Of a stretch of 64,000 nt of DNA, positions 27,097 to 35,007 are shown piece after piece. The notes under the pieces are model-generated. The model saw only the letters and a program-made list of their open reading frames with translations, made no database searches and was not told the origin of the DNA. How positions within the stretch are numbered: the first letter of the stretch is position 1; each line of letters begins with the position of its first letter. The DNA comes from a virus: the IMG/VR virus record IMGVR_UViG_3300020052_000004, positions 1 through 64,000 of that record; one strand, given 5' to 3'. Both the position numbers and the translations under genes were made by a program.

Positions 27097-27102
27097 TATA
27101 AT
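27097..27102 (+). promoter_or_regulatory. Promoter -10 box before the clamp loader
   Basis: TATAAT eight bases after the gp45 stop; ATGGAG just upstream of 27126 acts as ribosome site. Confidence 0.5.
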
Positions 27103-27125
27103 ATATTTTTGTTATGGAGTTTAAT

Positions 27126-28064
27126 ATGAGTGAGCAGTATTTATGGGTCGAGAAGTACCGTCCACAGAAAATTGATGAGTGTATTCTGCCCGAATCATTG
27201 AAAAAGACATTTAAGGAGTTCATCAATTCTGGTGAACTTCCTAACTTTTTGTTTTCCGGTACTGCTGGTACTGGTAAAACCACGGTTGCTAAAGCACTGT
27301 GCAATGAGGTTGGTGCAGAGTATCTATTCATCAACGGTTCAGAAGAATCAGGTATCGATGTTCTTCGAAACAAGATCAAGTCATTTGCATCGTCAGTATC
27401 GCTAACTAATGCCAAGAAAGTAGTTATCCTCGATGAGGCTGATTATTTGAATCCTAACTCCACTCAACCTGCATTGCGTGGTTTTATCGAGGAGTTTAGT
27501 AACAATTGTCGTTTCATTCTTACATGTAACTTCAAGGCACGAATCATTGAACCACTTCACTCTCGTTGTGCTGTAATCGATTTTAAAATCGAGAACAAAG
27601 ATAAGGCCAAGATCGCAGCAGGTTTTTACCGTCGAGTTGTCGACATCCTCTCAACCGAGAAGGTCGAATCAGATGGCAAAGTTGTTGCTGAAGTAATCAC
27701 AAAATACTTTCCAGATTATCGTCGCATCTTAAATGAGTTGCAACGATATTCTGTTTCCGGTAAAATTGATTCAGGCATCTTAGTAAACTTGGGTGAAGAG
27801 TCATACAAAGAACTGTTCAAAAACCTGTCCGATAAGAACTTTACCGAGGTTCGTAAGTGGATTGGCAAGAACAGTGATACTGATTCAACAGAGTTATTCC
27901 GTACACTCTATGACAGTGCAAAAAATTCAGTTGAGCCTTCTTCAATTCCTCAATTGGTTTTGATCCTTGCTGATTACCAGTATAAAGCAGCTTTTGTTGC
28001 TGATCAGGAAATCAACAATATGGCAGCACTAACTGAAATTATGGCTCAGGTGAAATTTAAATGA
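27126..28064 (+). CDS. 44: Clamp loader large subunit gp44
   Basis: A 312-residue RFC-type AAA+ ATPase that opens and loads gp45 with gp62. It shows LWVEKYRPQKIDECILP, Walker A GTAGTGKTT (about 45-53), Walker B ILDEADYL (about 101-108) and the arginine-finger LHSRC (about 143). The start at 27126 fits GGAG; an in-frame ATG at 27114 contains the ribosome site. The stop overlaps the next ATG. Confidence 0.96.
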   Translation: MSEQYLWVEKYRPQKIDECILPESLKKTFKEFINSGELPNFLFSGTAGTGKTTVAKALCNEVGAEYLFINGSEESGIDVLRNKIKSFASSVSLTNAKKVVILDEADYLNPNSTQPALRGFIEEFSNNCRFILTCNFKARIIEPLHSRCAVIDFKIENKDKAKIAAGFYRRVVDILSTEKVESDGKVVAEVITKYFPDYRRILNELQRYSVSGKIDSGILVNLGEESYKELFKNLSDKNFTEVRKWIGKNSDTDSTELFRTLYDSAKNSVEPSSIPQLVLILADYQYKAAFVADQEINNMAALTEIMAQVKFK

Positions 28065-28408
28065 CTGACTTAATACTGTTAACTATAATCTGTATTTTTG
28101 TTGCATTCTTTATCGGCATGCGTTATGAACGTGCACGTATCCTCCAAATTATCGAATCTAATTTGGAGGATGCTGAAGACGAAAATGAAGTGGCAGACCA
28201 AGTTCCTGAAGGTTATATGCGAATGCGTATCGAACTTCATGACGATATTATGTTTGCATATGGCGAAGATGGAATGTATCTTGCGCATAACAGTGATCCA
28301 GATCAGTTACTCATTAATTTGACAGAGCGTTTTAAAGACACAAAGTTTATTGCAGATCCGGAAAGTATTGATATTATGTTAAAGAGATCTAACTATGACA
28401 CCGTTTGA
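28061..28408 (+). CDS. Small membrane-anchored protein between gp44 and gp62
   Basis: A 115-residue protein with an N-terminal membrane segment (LILLTIICIFVAFFIGM, about 4-20), an acidic stretch (EDAEDENEVAD) and a soluble domain with EGYMRMRIELHDDIMFAYGEDG. It splits the two clamp-loader genes, which are adjacent in T4, and overlaps both. It might place replication components near the membrane. No family recognised. Confidence 0.55.
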   Translation: MTDLILLTIICIFVAFFIGMRYERARILQIIESNLEDAEDENEVADQVPEGYMRMRIELHDDIMFAYGEDGMYLAHNSDPDQLLINLTERFKDTKFIADPESIDIMLKRSNYDTV

Positions 28409-28775
28409 TTTTCTTAATAGTATTAATGATACCAAAGTCAATCTGATTGACAAGGATCCTCAGAACAAGAAAGACTACTCAGCTTTCATGGTTAACCGTG
28501 GAATGAGTTATTTCCCAGATACCATCTTGTATGCAAATGAGATGAATGTCAACAGGGATATTCCGGTCGAATGGCAGTATGACTTCTTTCTTGCCGCCAT
28601 TCCTAAACGTAAACGATTCTCTAAATGGGCTAAGAAAGACAAGACTCCGGATACGATTAAACTTATTATGAAAGAGTATAATTATTCAGAGGCTAAAGCT
28701 TTAGATGTTATAAATATATTGACTGACGAACAGCTAAAGGCTATAGTCAACAAGTATTCTACTGGCGGTAGATAA
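28395..28775 (+). CDS. 62: Clamp loader small subunit gp62
   Basis: A 126-residue protein, shorter than T4 gp62 (187) but matching the marine form: NKKDYSAFMVNRGMSYFPD, ILYANEMN, PVEWQYDFFLAAIPKRKRFSKWAK. It completes the gp44/gp62 loader. It lies immediately before regA, as in T4. Confidence 0.88.
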   Translation: MTPFDFLNSINDTKVNLIDKDPQNKKDYSAFMVNRGMSYFPDTILYANEMNVNRDIPVEWQYDFFLAAIPKRKRFSKWAKKDKTPDTIKLIMKEYNYSEAKALDVINILTDEQLKAIVNKYSTGGR

Positions 28776-28828
28776 TATCATTCGGCTTTTATTATTGCTG
28801 ATAATTATAACAAGAAAGTGAACGTATC

Positions 28829-29254
28829 ATGGAGTTGATCTATTATGACTGGGCACCCCAGCTTATGCTCGAGGTAACATTACCTGAGCCGGACAATTTT
28901 TTAAAGGTGAAAGAAACCCTCACCCGTATCGGTGTGGCTTCAAAGAAAGACAAGACGCTTTATCAGTCATGTCATATTCTTCATAAGCAGGGTAAGTATT
29001 TCATTGTGCATTTTAAAGAGCTATTTGCTCTAGATGGTAAGGAAGCTAATATCACACTAAACGATATTGGTAGACGTAATACTATCGCAAAGCTTTTGGA
29101 AGATTGGGATCTTCTGAAAATTGTTTCTTCTGACCTACAAGAAGAGCAAGCAACGTTGTCACAGATAAAAATTGTTTCATTCAATGATAAGAAAGAGTGG
29201 AATCTAGTGGCGAAATATAATATTGGCAAAAAGCCTACAAAAGGAGTGAACTAA
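28829..29254 (+). CDS. regA: Translational repressor RegA
   Basis: A 141-residue RNA-binding repressor of early phage mRNAs (T4 RegA is 122). DNFLKVKETLTRIGVASKKDKTLYQ, SCHILHKQGKYFIVHFKE and LLEDWDLL match T4 RegA closely. Relative to T4 it has about 12 extra N-terminal residues from ATG 28829; ATG 28865 would give the T4-like start but has no ribosome site. A 20-residue insert lies before the last strands. Confidence 0.94.
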   Translation: MELIYYDWAPQLMLEVTLPEPDNFLKVKETLTRIGVASKKDKTLYQSCHILHKQGKYFIVHFKELFALDGKEANITLNDIGRRNTIAKLLEDWDLLKIVSSDLQEEQATLSQIKIVSFNDKKEWNLVAKYNIGKKPTKGVN

Positions 29255-29257
29255 ATC

Positions 29258-29458
29258 ATGTTTGAATTCAAACTTTCTCTAACCGAAACTAACTTGGTAC
29301 TTGCCGCACTTGGTAAGCAGTCTTTTGACCAGGTTGCTGCCCTGATTGGTAACATTCGTGGTCAAGCAGAACCTCAGCTTCCACGCGTACAGCAAGAGAT
29401 GGAAGCGGCTAAAGCTGCTGCAGAAAAAGCTGATGCCGAGGGCAAAGAAGCCGCATAA
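29258..29458 (+). CDS. Small conserved-looking protein after regA
   Basis: A 66-residue protein. FEFKLSLTETNLVLAALGKQSFDQVAALIGNI is followed by a Glu/Ala/Lys-rich helix, probably a coiled coil. Similar small proteins follow regA or clamp genes in marine T4-like phages. Function unknown. It begins three bases after regA with AAAGGAG in the end of regA. Confidence 0.6.
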   Translation: MFEFKLSLTETNLVLAALGKQSFDQVAALIGNIRGQAEPQLPRVQQEMEAAKAAAEKADAEGKEAA

Positions 29459-29462
29459 TTTA

Positions 29463-29470
29463 TATAAATA
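29463..29470 (+). promoter_or_regulatory. Late promoter TATAAATA before the structured leader and hsp20
   Basis: Exact late -10 box five bases after the preceding stop codon. Transcripts would begin near 29477, right at the first hairpin of the following RNA. Confidence 0.65.
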
Positions 29471-29476
29471 GATTAT

Positions 29477-29616
29477 ATCCCACTACCTTGGGATCGTTTG
29501 ATGCTACGATAAAAGGCGTCCGATCTTGTTCGTATAAACAACGTGTAATTACACTGACAGCACGAAAGTCTGTCCCTGTATAAAGTAAGCAGGACTACTA
29601 TGCCTTCGGGGTAGTA
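29477..29616 (+). ncRNA. Candidate structured RNA / 5' leader of hsp20
   Basis: A non-coding 140-base stretch with successive helices: ATCCCA/TGGGAT (29477-29482/29489-29494), ATCGT/ACGAT (29493-29497/29506-29510), TTGTT/AACAA (29526-29530/29537-29541), palindrome GTGTAATTACAC (29543-29554), GACAG/CTGTC (29556-29560/29570-29574), CCTG/CAGG (29575-29578/29590-29593) and a CC-TTCG-GG-capped hairpin (29596-29616). GTCC-CTG (29572-29578) can also pair with CAGGAC (29590-29595), excluding the GACAG helix. No known RNA family or tRNA recognised. Confidence 0.5.
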
Positions 29617-29649
29617 ATTTCATTTAACTCGCTTAATAAGGAGAAAACT

Positions 29650-30117
29650 ATGACACGATTCACTGGAATCAATTCAGATCCATTTAAAGATTTTGATAAA
29701 CTATGGGTTGGTTTCGATGACCAATTTGGTAGGATGTCAAAACTTCATAATGATCTATCAAAAACTTCCCAAAACTATCCACCATACAATATCAAGAAAA
29801 CGTCTGAAACTACTTACGTAGTTGAGATTGCTGTGGCCGGATTCCGACAAGAAGATATCAGTATTGAAACTGCTGATGGAACCTTGACTGTAACGGGAAA
29901 TGTGGGCGATAAACAAGAAGAGACTTTCCTTTTCAAAGGAATTTCTAATCGAGCTTTCACTCGTTCATTTGTTCTAGCCGAACATATTGAAGTAAAAGAT
30001 GCTGAGATGCTTAATGGTATGCTTAGTATTTCACTTGAGTATATTGTGCCTGATCACAAAAAACCAAGGAAGATTGAAATTAAAACCTCAGATCAACCAC
30101 AGTTGTTGACTGAATAA
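29650..30117 (+). CDS. hsp20: Small heat-shock protein Hsp20
   Basis: A 155-residue alpha-crystallin-type chaperone. The core domain shows YPPYNIKKTSETTYVVEIAVAGF, DISIETADGTLTVTG, then FKGISNRAFTRSFVLAEHI and NGMLSISLEYIVP; KIEIK ends it. Hsp20 genes are common in marine T4-like phages and may support virion protein folding. It has a strong AAGGAG site and a long structured leader behind a late promoter. Confidence 0.92.
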   Translation: MTRFTGINSDPFKDFDKLWVGFDDQFGRMSKLHNDLSKTSQNYPPYNIKKTSETTYVVEIAVAGFRQEDISIETADGTLTVTGNVGDKQEETFLFKGISNRAFTRSFVLAEHIEVKDAEMLNGMLSISLEYIVPDHKKPRKIEIKTSDQPQLLTE

Positions 30118-30131
30118 ACCATGGAGTTGTT

Positions 30132-30422
30132 ATGACTATTAAATGTTTGAAATTGATCACCGGTGAAACAATCATCGGTGAAGTAGAAGAATCTAGTGAC
30201 ATTGTTTCTGTCGAAACACCTGCAGCAATCATATTGCAACAGACCGAGGATGGTAGAGTAAGTGCTAGTTTTGCTGCCTTTACTCCATATGCAAAGTTTG
30301 TCAAATTTAAAACGTCGGCAATTATTGCTGAAGTTATGATTGATGACCGTATGGCAGATGAATATCGTAGAATCTTCGGATCTGGATTAGTTGTAGCAAC
30401 GGCAAATCAACTTCCAAAGTAA
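30132..30422 (+). CDS. Sm-like beta-barrel protein B
   Basis: A 96-residue protein with IKCLKLITGETIIGEVEESSD...VSVETPAAIILQ, paralogous to the protein at 17867 (both share a K-L-I-x-GET-x-x-GE core). Sm-like folds usually bind RNA as rings. It lies between Hsp20 and DNA polymerase with ATGGAG as ribosome site. The function is inferred from the fold only. Confidence 0.5.
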   Translation: MTIKCLKLITGETIIGEVEESSDIVSVETPAAIILQQTEDGRVSASFAAFTPYAKFVKFKTSAIIAEVMIDDRMADEYRRIFGSGLVVATANQLPK

Positions 30423-30423
30423 T

Positions 30424-30478
30424 TTTACTTTAATTCACGGACAGGATATAATATATGTATCCTGTCCGTTTTAGTTTG
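30424..30478 (+). promoter_or_regulatory. Combined terminator/promoter before gp43
   Basis: TTTACT (30424-30429), 17 bases, TATAAT (30447-30452). The -10 overlaps a perfect 12-bp repeat ACGGACAGGATA/TATCCTGTCCGT (30437-30448/30458-30469) followed by TTTTAGTTT. RNA from upstream would form the hairpin and stop; RNA started here lacks the left arm and continues into the polymerase gene. Confidence 0.65.
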
Positions 30479-30484
30479 TGAGAT

Positions 30485-33013
30485 ATGAAATTTTATACTA
30501 ATGTGAATCGTTATGGCAATAATATCCTTCTACGTGGTTATGTAGATGGTAAACGTGTCAATCGTAAAGTTAAGTTTAGTCCGACGCTGTACACCAGGGC
30601 AAAAGGGCAAACTCAGTTCAAAACTTTAGATAACGTATTTGTCGAACCTAAAAAACTTGACACTATGCGTGATGCAAAAGACTTCATGGAACGTTACTCT
30701 GACGTAAGCAACTTTGAAGTATATGGTAATACAAACTACATTGCTCAGTTTGTGGCCGAAGAATACCCAGGACAAATCCAATTCGATCGATCTAAAATCC
30801 GAATCCATGATATCGATATCGAGGTAGCATCCGACGATGGTTTTCCAGAACCAGATCAAGCTAATCATCCAGTAACTGCAATTACAATCTACGATAGTAT
30901 TACTAATGTGTATTTTGTGTGGGCCATGGGTGATTACGACGTTGATGCTCGCGACGATAAGATTAAAGATTGTAATATCCGCTATACTAAGTGCGTGGAT
31001 GAACAGCACTTGCTTAAATGCTTTATTAAGTTTTGGTCTGATGAGTTTACTTCTCCGGATGTTGTAACTGGTTGGAACATTCGTGCATTCGATATTCCAT
31101 ATCTGGTTAACCGTATTAATCGATTGTTTGGCGAGGATGCAATTAAGTCACTATCTCCATGGGGTTCTGTCCAAGAGAAGATGGTAACTATGCGGAAGGG
31201 TCAAGTTCAAATCTATGAGATCACTGGTATTGCTCAGGTTGATTACATGGATCTGTTCATGAAGTTTGGCTATTCATTCGGTCCTCAAGAATCGTACTCG
31301 TTAAATCACATTGCAAACACCGTACTCGGTGAAGAGAAACTATCATATGAAGAGTATGGAGATCTACACACTCTCTACAAAGAGAATCATCAAAAGTTTA
31401 TCGATTACAACATTCGTGACGTTAACTTGGTTGAGCGAATAGAAGATAAGATCGGTTTGATGACTTTATGTTTTACTATGGCTTATAAAGCTGGCGTAAA
31501 CTATAATGACACATTCGGAACTACTGGTATATGGGATACGCTGATCTATCGTTATCTTCTTGAACAGAACATTATCGTTCCTCCTAACAAGGATAGTTTC
31601 AAGACCGATTACGAGGGTGGTTATGTAAAAGAACCTCAATGTGGTGTACACGACTGGGTTGCTTCGTTTGACGTCAACTCTCTGTATCCTAATATTATTG
31701 TCCAATGGAACATGTCACCAGAGACTATTCTCAAAGGTGATATTGAACCAAACATGAATGTTGATAGGTGTTTAAATGAATTTAAGAATCCGCACGCTGA
31801 CAAATCTATGGCTGCTTCGGGTCAGTATTTCGATAATTCTCGTCAGGGTTTCATGCCGAAGATTATTGAGGCTATGTACGATGAGCGAGTACAAATCAAG
31901 AAGAAGATGCTTGATTCAAAAAAAGAACTTGAAAAGGTCGACAAGACTAACAAGACTGAAGTATACCGTATCGAACGTGATATCGCGACATTTGAAAACC
32001 AACAAATGACCGTTAAGATTCTTCTTAACTCTCTTTATGGTGCGTTAGGTAATCGTTACTTCCGTTACTTTACGATGGAAATTGCAGAAGGTATTACACT
32101 AACTGGTCAATACATCATCAAGTGGGCAGAGAAGAACGTGAATGCGTATCTCAACACCGTCATGAAAACTAACAACGACTATGTGATTGCAATCGATACT
32201 GATTCTGTCTATGTTTGTCTAGGTGCACTGGTTGATCAAGTTATGCCTGGTAAGTCAAAAGATAAAGTTGTCGACTTCCTTGATAAGGTATGTGCCAAGA
32301 TTGAAACCGATGTACTCGATGTTGCATTCAAGGAGCTGATGGAAAACACCGGTGCGTTTAAGCAACGTATCTCCATGAAGCGTGAAAGTATTGCCGATCG
32401 TGGTATTTGGTCTGCCAAGAAGCGATACATTCTGAACGTATGGGACAATGAAGGTGTTCGTTACACAAAGCCTAAGCTAAAGATCATGGGTATTGAAGCT
32501 ATTAAGTCTTCTACCCCAGCCCCATGTCGTGAAGCTTTTAAGGATCTATTTAATATCTTGATTTCAGGTACTGAGCAACAGACTCAAGAGTTTATCGCAG
32601 ACTTCCGTAAGAAGTTTAACTCATTGCCTGTTGAAGAGAAGTCTTTCCCTCGTGGCGTTAGTGCGGTTCAGAAGTATGTAGATAAGAAGACTAAGTCTTA
32701 CATCAAAGGTACTCCTATAAATTCACGTGCTGCTATCTTACATAACTACTTGTTGGATCGTCATGGATTGAAAAACATTGCTCCTATTCGTGCGGGTGAA
32801 AAGATCAAGTATGTGTATCTGAATCCACGCAATCCACTTCGTGAAGATGTTATCGGCTTCCAAAATATTCTTCCAAAAGAATTTGATATGCATCGCTATA
32901 TCGATAACGCAAAACAATTTGACAAAGCATTCCTCGGGCCCGCTAAAATCATCTTAGACTCAATCGGATGGAAGGCTGAAGAGGAATCATCACTAGAGGA
33001 CTTTTTTGGATGA
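30485..33013 (+). CDS. 43: Replicative DNA polymerase gp43
   Basis: An 842-residue family B polymerase with proofreading exonuclease (T4: 898). Exo I DIDIEVA (about 110), Exo II TGWNIRAFDIPYL, Exo III YNIRDVNL; palm motifs FDVNSLYPNI (about 395), LNSLYGALGN (about 513) and DTDSVY (about 570). The C-terminus ends LEDFFG, a typical clamp-binding peptide. It starts behind a promoter/terminator hairpin and overlaps the next gene by four bases. Confidence 0.97.
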   Translation: MKFYTNVNRYGNNILLRGYVDGKRVNRKVKFSPTLYTRAKGQTQFKTLDNVFVEPKKLDTMRDAKDFMERYSDVSNFEVYGNTNYIAQFVAEEYPGQIQFDRSKIRIHDIDIEVASDDGFPEPDQANHPVTAITIYDSITNVYFVWAMGDYDVDARDDKIKDCNIRYTKCVDEQHLLKCFIKFWSDEFTSPDVVTGWNIRAFDIPYLVNRINRLFGEDAIKSLSPWGSVQEKMVTMRKGQVQIYEITGIAQVDYMDLFMKFGYSFGPQESYSLNHIANTVLGEEKLSYEEYGDLHTLYKENHQKFIDYNIRDVNLVERIEDKIGLMTLCFTMAYKAGVNYNDTFGTTGIWDTLIYRYLLEQNIIVPPNKDSFKTDYEGGYVKEPQCGVHDWVASFDVNSLYPNIIVQWNMSPETILKGDIEPNMNVDRCLNEFKNPHADKSMAASGQYFDNSRQGFMPKIIEAMYDERVQIKKKMLDSKKELEKVDKTNKTEVYRIERDIATFENQQMTVKILLNSLYGALGNRYFRYFTMEIAEGITLTGQYIIKWAEKNVNAYLNTVMKTNNDYVIAIDTDSVYVCLGALVDQVMPGKSKDKVVDFLDKVCAKIETDVLDVAFKELMENTGAFKQRISMKRESIADRGIWSAKKRYILNVWDNEGVRYTKPKLKIMGIEAIKSSTPAPCREAFKDLFNILISGTEQQTQEFIADFRKKFNSLPVEEKSFPRGVSAVQKYVDKKTKSYIKGTPINSRAAILHNYLLDRHGLKNIAPIRAGEKIKYVYLNPRNPLREDVIGFQNILPKEFDMHRYIDNAKQFDKAFLGPAKIILDSIGWKAEEESSLEDFFG

Positions 33014-33600
33014 ACCAATTATTAGATTATATAAAAGTTTATGATGATGTTCTGGATGAAAATATTTGCCAGAATCTGATTGACACATTTGAAACATTCA
33101 ACCCACAAAAATCTCCATTCTATCGACAATCAAAAAATTCATGGGATCTAGACTATCGTCAGTTTTATGAATTTGATATTGCACGAGTAGTTGAATTTAA
33201 TCATTTCATAAATCCGGTATATAATGTTGCTAAGAATATATTTGCACGATACAATCGTGAATGCGGTAGATTCTTTCCGGAAAAGATGGGTTTCGAAGAT
33301 CTGCGAATAAAACGATATGATGCGAATGGAATTGATCAATTTGGTTGGCATGCGGATGTTGGCAATTACGCATCAGCTCGCAGATTCTTAGTTATGTTCT
33401 TTTACTTAAATGATGTAGAGGAAGGAGGCGAGACCGAATTTCAATTTTCTGGTGATTACTCGAAGGTCCCGGACTTTACAGTAAAACCTAAACGTGGTAG
33501 AATAGTAGTATTCCCCCCAATGTGGATGTTCCCTCATCGTGGTTGTATGCCTATAAGCGGATCAAAATACATCCTTTCGACCTATGCTCATTATCAATAG
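33010..33600 (+). CDS. 2-oxoglutarate/Fe(II) oxygenase (prolyl-4-hydroxylase-like)
   Basis: A 196-residue double-stranded beta-helix oxygenase. The iron ligands are H114 and D116 (WHAD) and H176 (PHRG); K186 in SKYIL should bind 2-oxoglutarate. Such genes are frequent in marine T4-like phages, but their substrates are unknown; protein hydroxylation is the usual guess. It is coupled to gp43 by an ATGA overlap and followed by uvsX. A second member lies at 55543. Confidence 0.85.
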   Translation: MNQLLDYIKVYDDVLDENICQNLIDTFETFNPQKSPFYRQSKNSWDLDYRQFYEFDIARVVEFNHFINPVYNVAKNIFARYNRECGRFFPEKMGFEDLRIKRYDANGIDQFGWHADVGNYASARRFLVMFFYLNDVEEGGETEFQFSGDYSKVPDFTVKPKRGRIVVFPPMWMFPHRGCMPISGSKYILSTYAHYQ

Positions 33601-33608
33601 GAGTTTCT

Positions 33609-34688
33609 ATGAGTATCCTTGACAAAATTAAAAAGAACAGTACGATTAAAGAATCTGCTGTGTTGGCTCAATCAAAGTTCTTTCAAAAGAAAGATATGAT
33701 TCCAACTTCTATTCCAATCATCAACGTCGCATTGAGTGGACGTCTTGATGGTGGACTAACTCCTGGTCTTACAATGTGGGCAGGTCCTTCTAAACACTTT
33801 AAGACTGCATTCTCCCTGCTGATGGCTAAGTCATATCTTGACAAGTATCCTGATGCTGCATTGTTATTCTATGATTCAGAGTTTGGCACTCCTCAATCAT
33901 ACTTTGATGCATTCGGTATCGATACTGATCGTGTATTGCATACTCCTATCATGGACGTTGAACAACTAAAGTTTGATATCATGCAGCAGCTTACCAATAT
34001 TACACGCGGTGATCATGTTATTATTGTTGTGGATTCTATTGGTAACTTGGCTTCTAAGAAAGAAGTTGAAGATGCTATGGATGGTAAGTCTGTTGCAGAT
34101 ATGAGTCGCGCAAAGCAAATGAAGTCATTGTTCCGTATGGTTACTCCCCACTTGACGATGAAAGATATCCCAATGGTTGTTGTTAACCATACATACAAAA
34201 CCATGGAACTATACTCTAAAGACGTTGTGGGTGGTGGTACAGGTTCGTACTACTCAGCAGATAACATCTTCATCTTGGGACGTCAGCAAGAAAAAGAAGG
34301 TACTGAAATCGTTGGTTATAACTTCATTATTAACGTAGAAAAATCTCGATATGTTAAAGAAAAATCTAAAATCCCTGTGTCAGTATCTTACAATGGTGGC
34401 ATTAGCACTTGGTCTGGGTTGCTTGATATTGCTATCGAATCAGGACACGTTGTCAAACCTAGCAATGGTTGGTATTCAAAAGTAGATATTGAAAGTGGTG
34501 AAATTGAAGAAAAGAAGTACCGTCTCAAGGAAATCGATAATCGTGATTTCTGGATGCCTATCGTTACTTCAAAGTCATTTAATGATTTCGTGAACAAGAA
34601 GTATCAAGTTTCATTTGGCGATATCATCAAGGATGAAGACATTACAAAGGATTTAGAAAACTATGATGACGCAACTGAAGCCGCATAA
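33609..34688 (+). CDS. uvsX: RecA-like recombinase UvsX
   Basis: A 359-residue strand-exchange protein. The P-loop has the phage-specific form GPSKHFKTA (about 59-67) and HVIIVVDSIGN is Walker B. RYVKEKSKIPVSVSYNGGI also fits UvsX. T4 UvsX has 391 residues. ATG 33609, with AGGAG upstream, is chosen over 33522, which would overlap the oxygenase gene. The acidic C-terminus (DEDITKDLENYDDATEAA) is typical. Confidence 0.95.
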   Translation: MSILDKIKKNSTIKESAVLAQSKFFQKKDMIPTSIPIINVALSGRLDGGLTPGLTMWAGPSKHFKTAFSLLMAKSYLDKYPDAALLFYDSEFGTPQSYFDAFGIDTDRVLHTPIMDVEQLKFDIMQQLTNITRGDHVIIVVDSIGNLASKKEVEDAMDGKSVADMSRAKQMKSLFRMVTPHLTMKDIPMVVVNHTYKTMELYSKDVVGGGTGSYYSADNIFILGRQQEKEGTEIVGYNFIINVEKSRYVKEKSKIPVSVSYNGGISTWSGLLDIAIESGHVVKPSNGWYSKVDIESGEIEEKKYRLKEIDNRDFWMPIVTSKSFNDFVNKKYQVSFGDIIKDEDITKDLENYDDATEAA

Positions 34689-35007
34689 AGTTTTAGGTCG
34701 AATGATAGATGGCGTAGATACCCATGCGCTATCTCTCGAAGAAGGAGACTTTGCAGATATTATCTTTCTGTATAAGAATGTCTCCTTCGACGAGGATAAA
34801 GAAAACGACAAGCTAAAGCTTAGATTCGAATACGAAGTTATCGAAGTTCCAGAATATCGCCATGGATACGATAAGATCGAATTCGAAGCTGAATTAGGGG
34901 ATTTTTTGGTACAATTGTTATTCTACGGATTAGAAAAAGACCACTTAGGATTTATTGATGACAACGAGCGTTCAACAGACCATCTTATCAAACCTCATTC
35001 ACAATGA
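34663..35007 (+). CDS. Unknown protein between uvsX and gp41
   Basis: A 114-residue acidic protein that overlaps uvsX by 26 bases and gp41 by 53 bases. It has VLGRMIDGVDTHALSLEEGDFADIIFLYKNVSF and YGLEKDHLGFIDDNERSTD. Small genes in this position occur in marine T4-like phages; I know no function. The long overlaps suggest translational coupling of recombinase, this protein and helicase. Confidence 0.6.
   Translation: MMTQLKPHKVLGRMIDGVDTHALSLEEGDFADIIFLYKNVSFDEDKENDKLKLRFEYEVIEVPEYRHGYDKIEFEAELGDFLVQLLFYGLEKDHLGFIDDNERSTDHLIKPHSQ

Noticed and set aside
29459-29649. A tRNA in the structured gap
   Set aside because: TTGTTCGTATAAACAA looks like a T-arm, but the conserved A of the T-loop is missing and no acceptor or anticodon arms fit.
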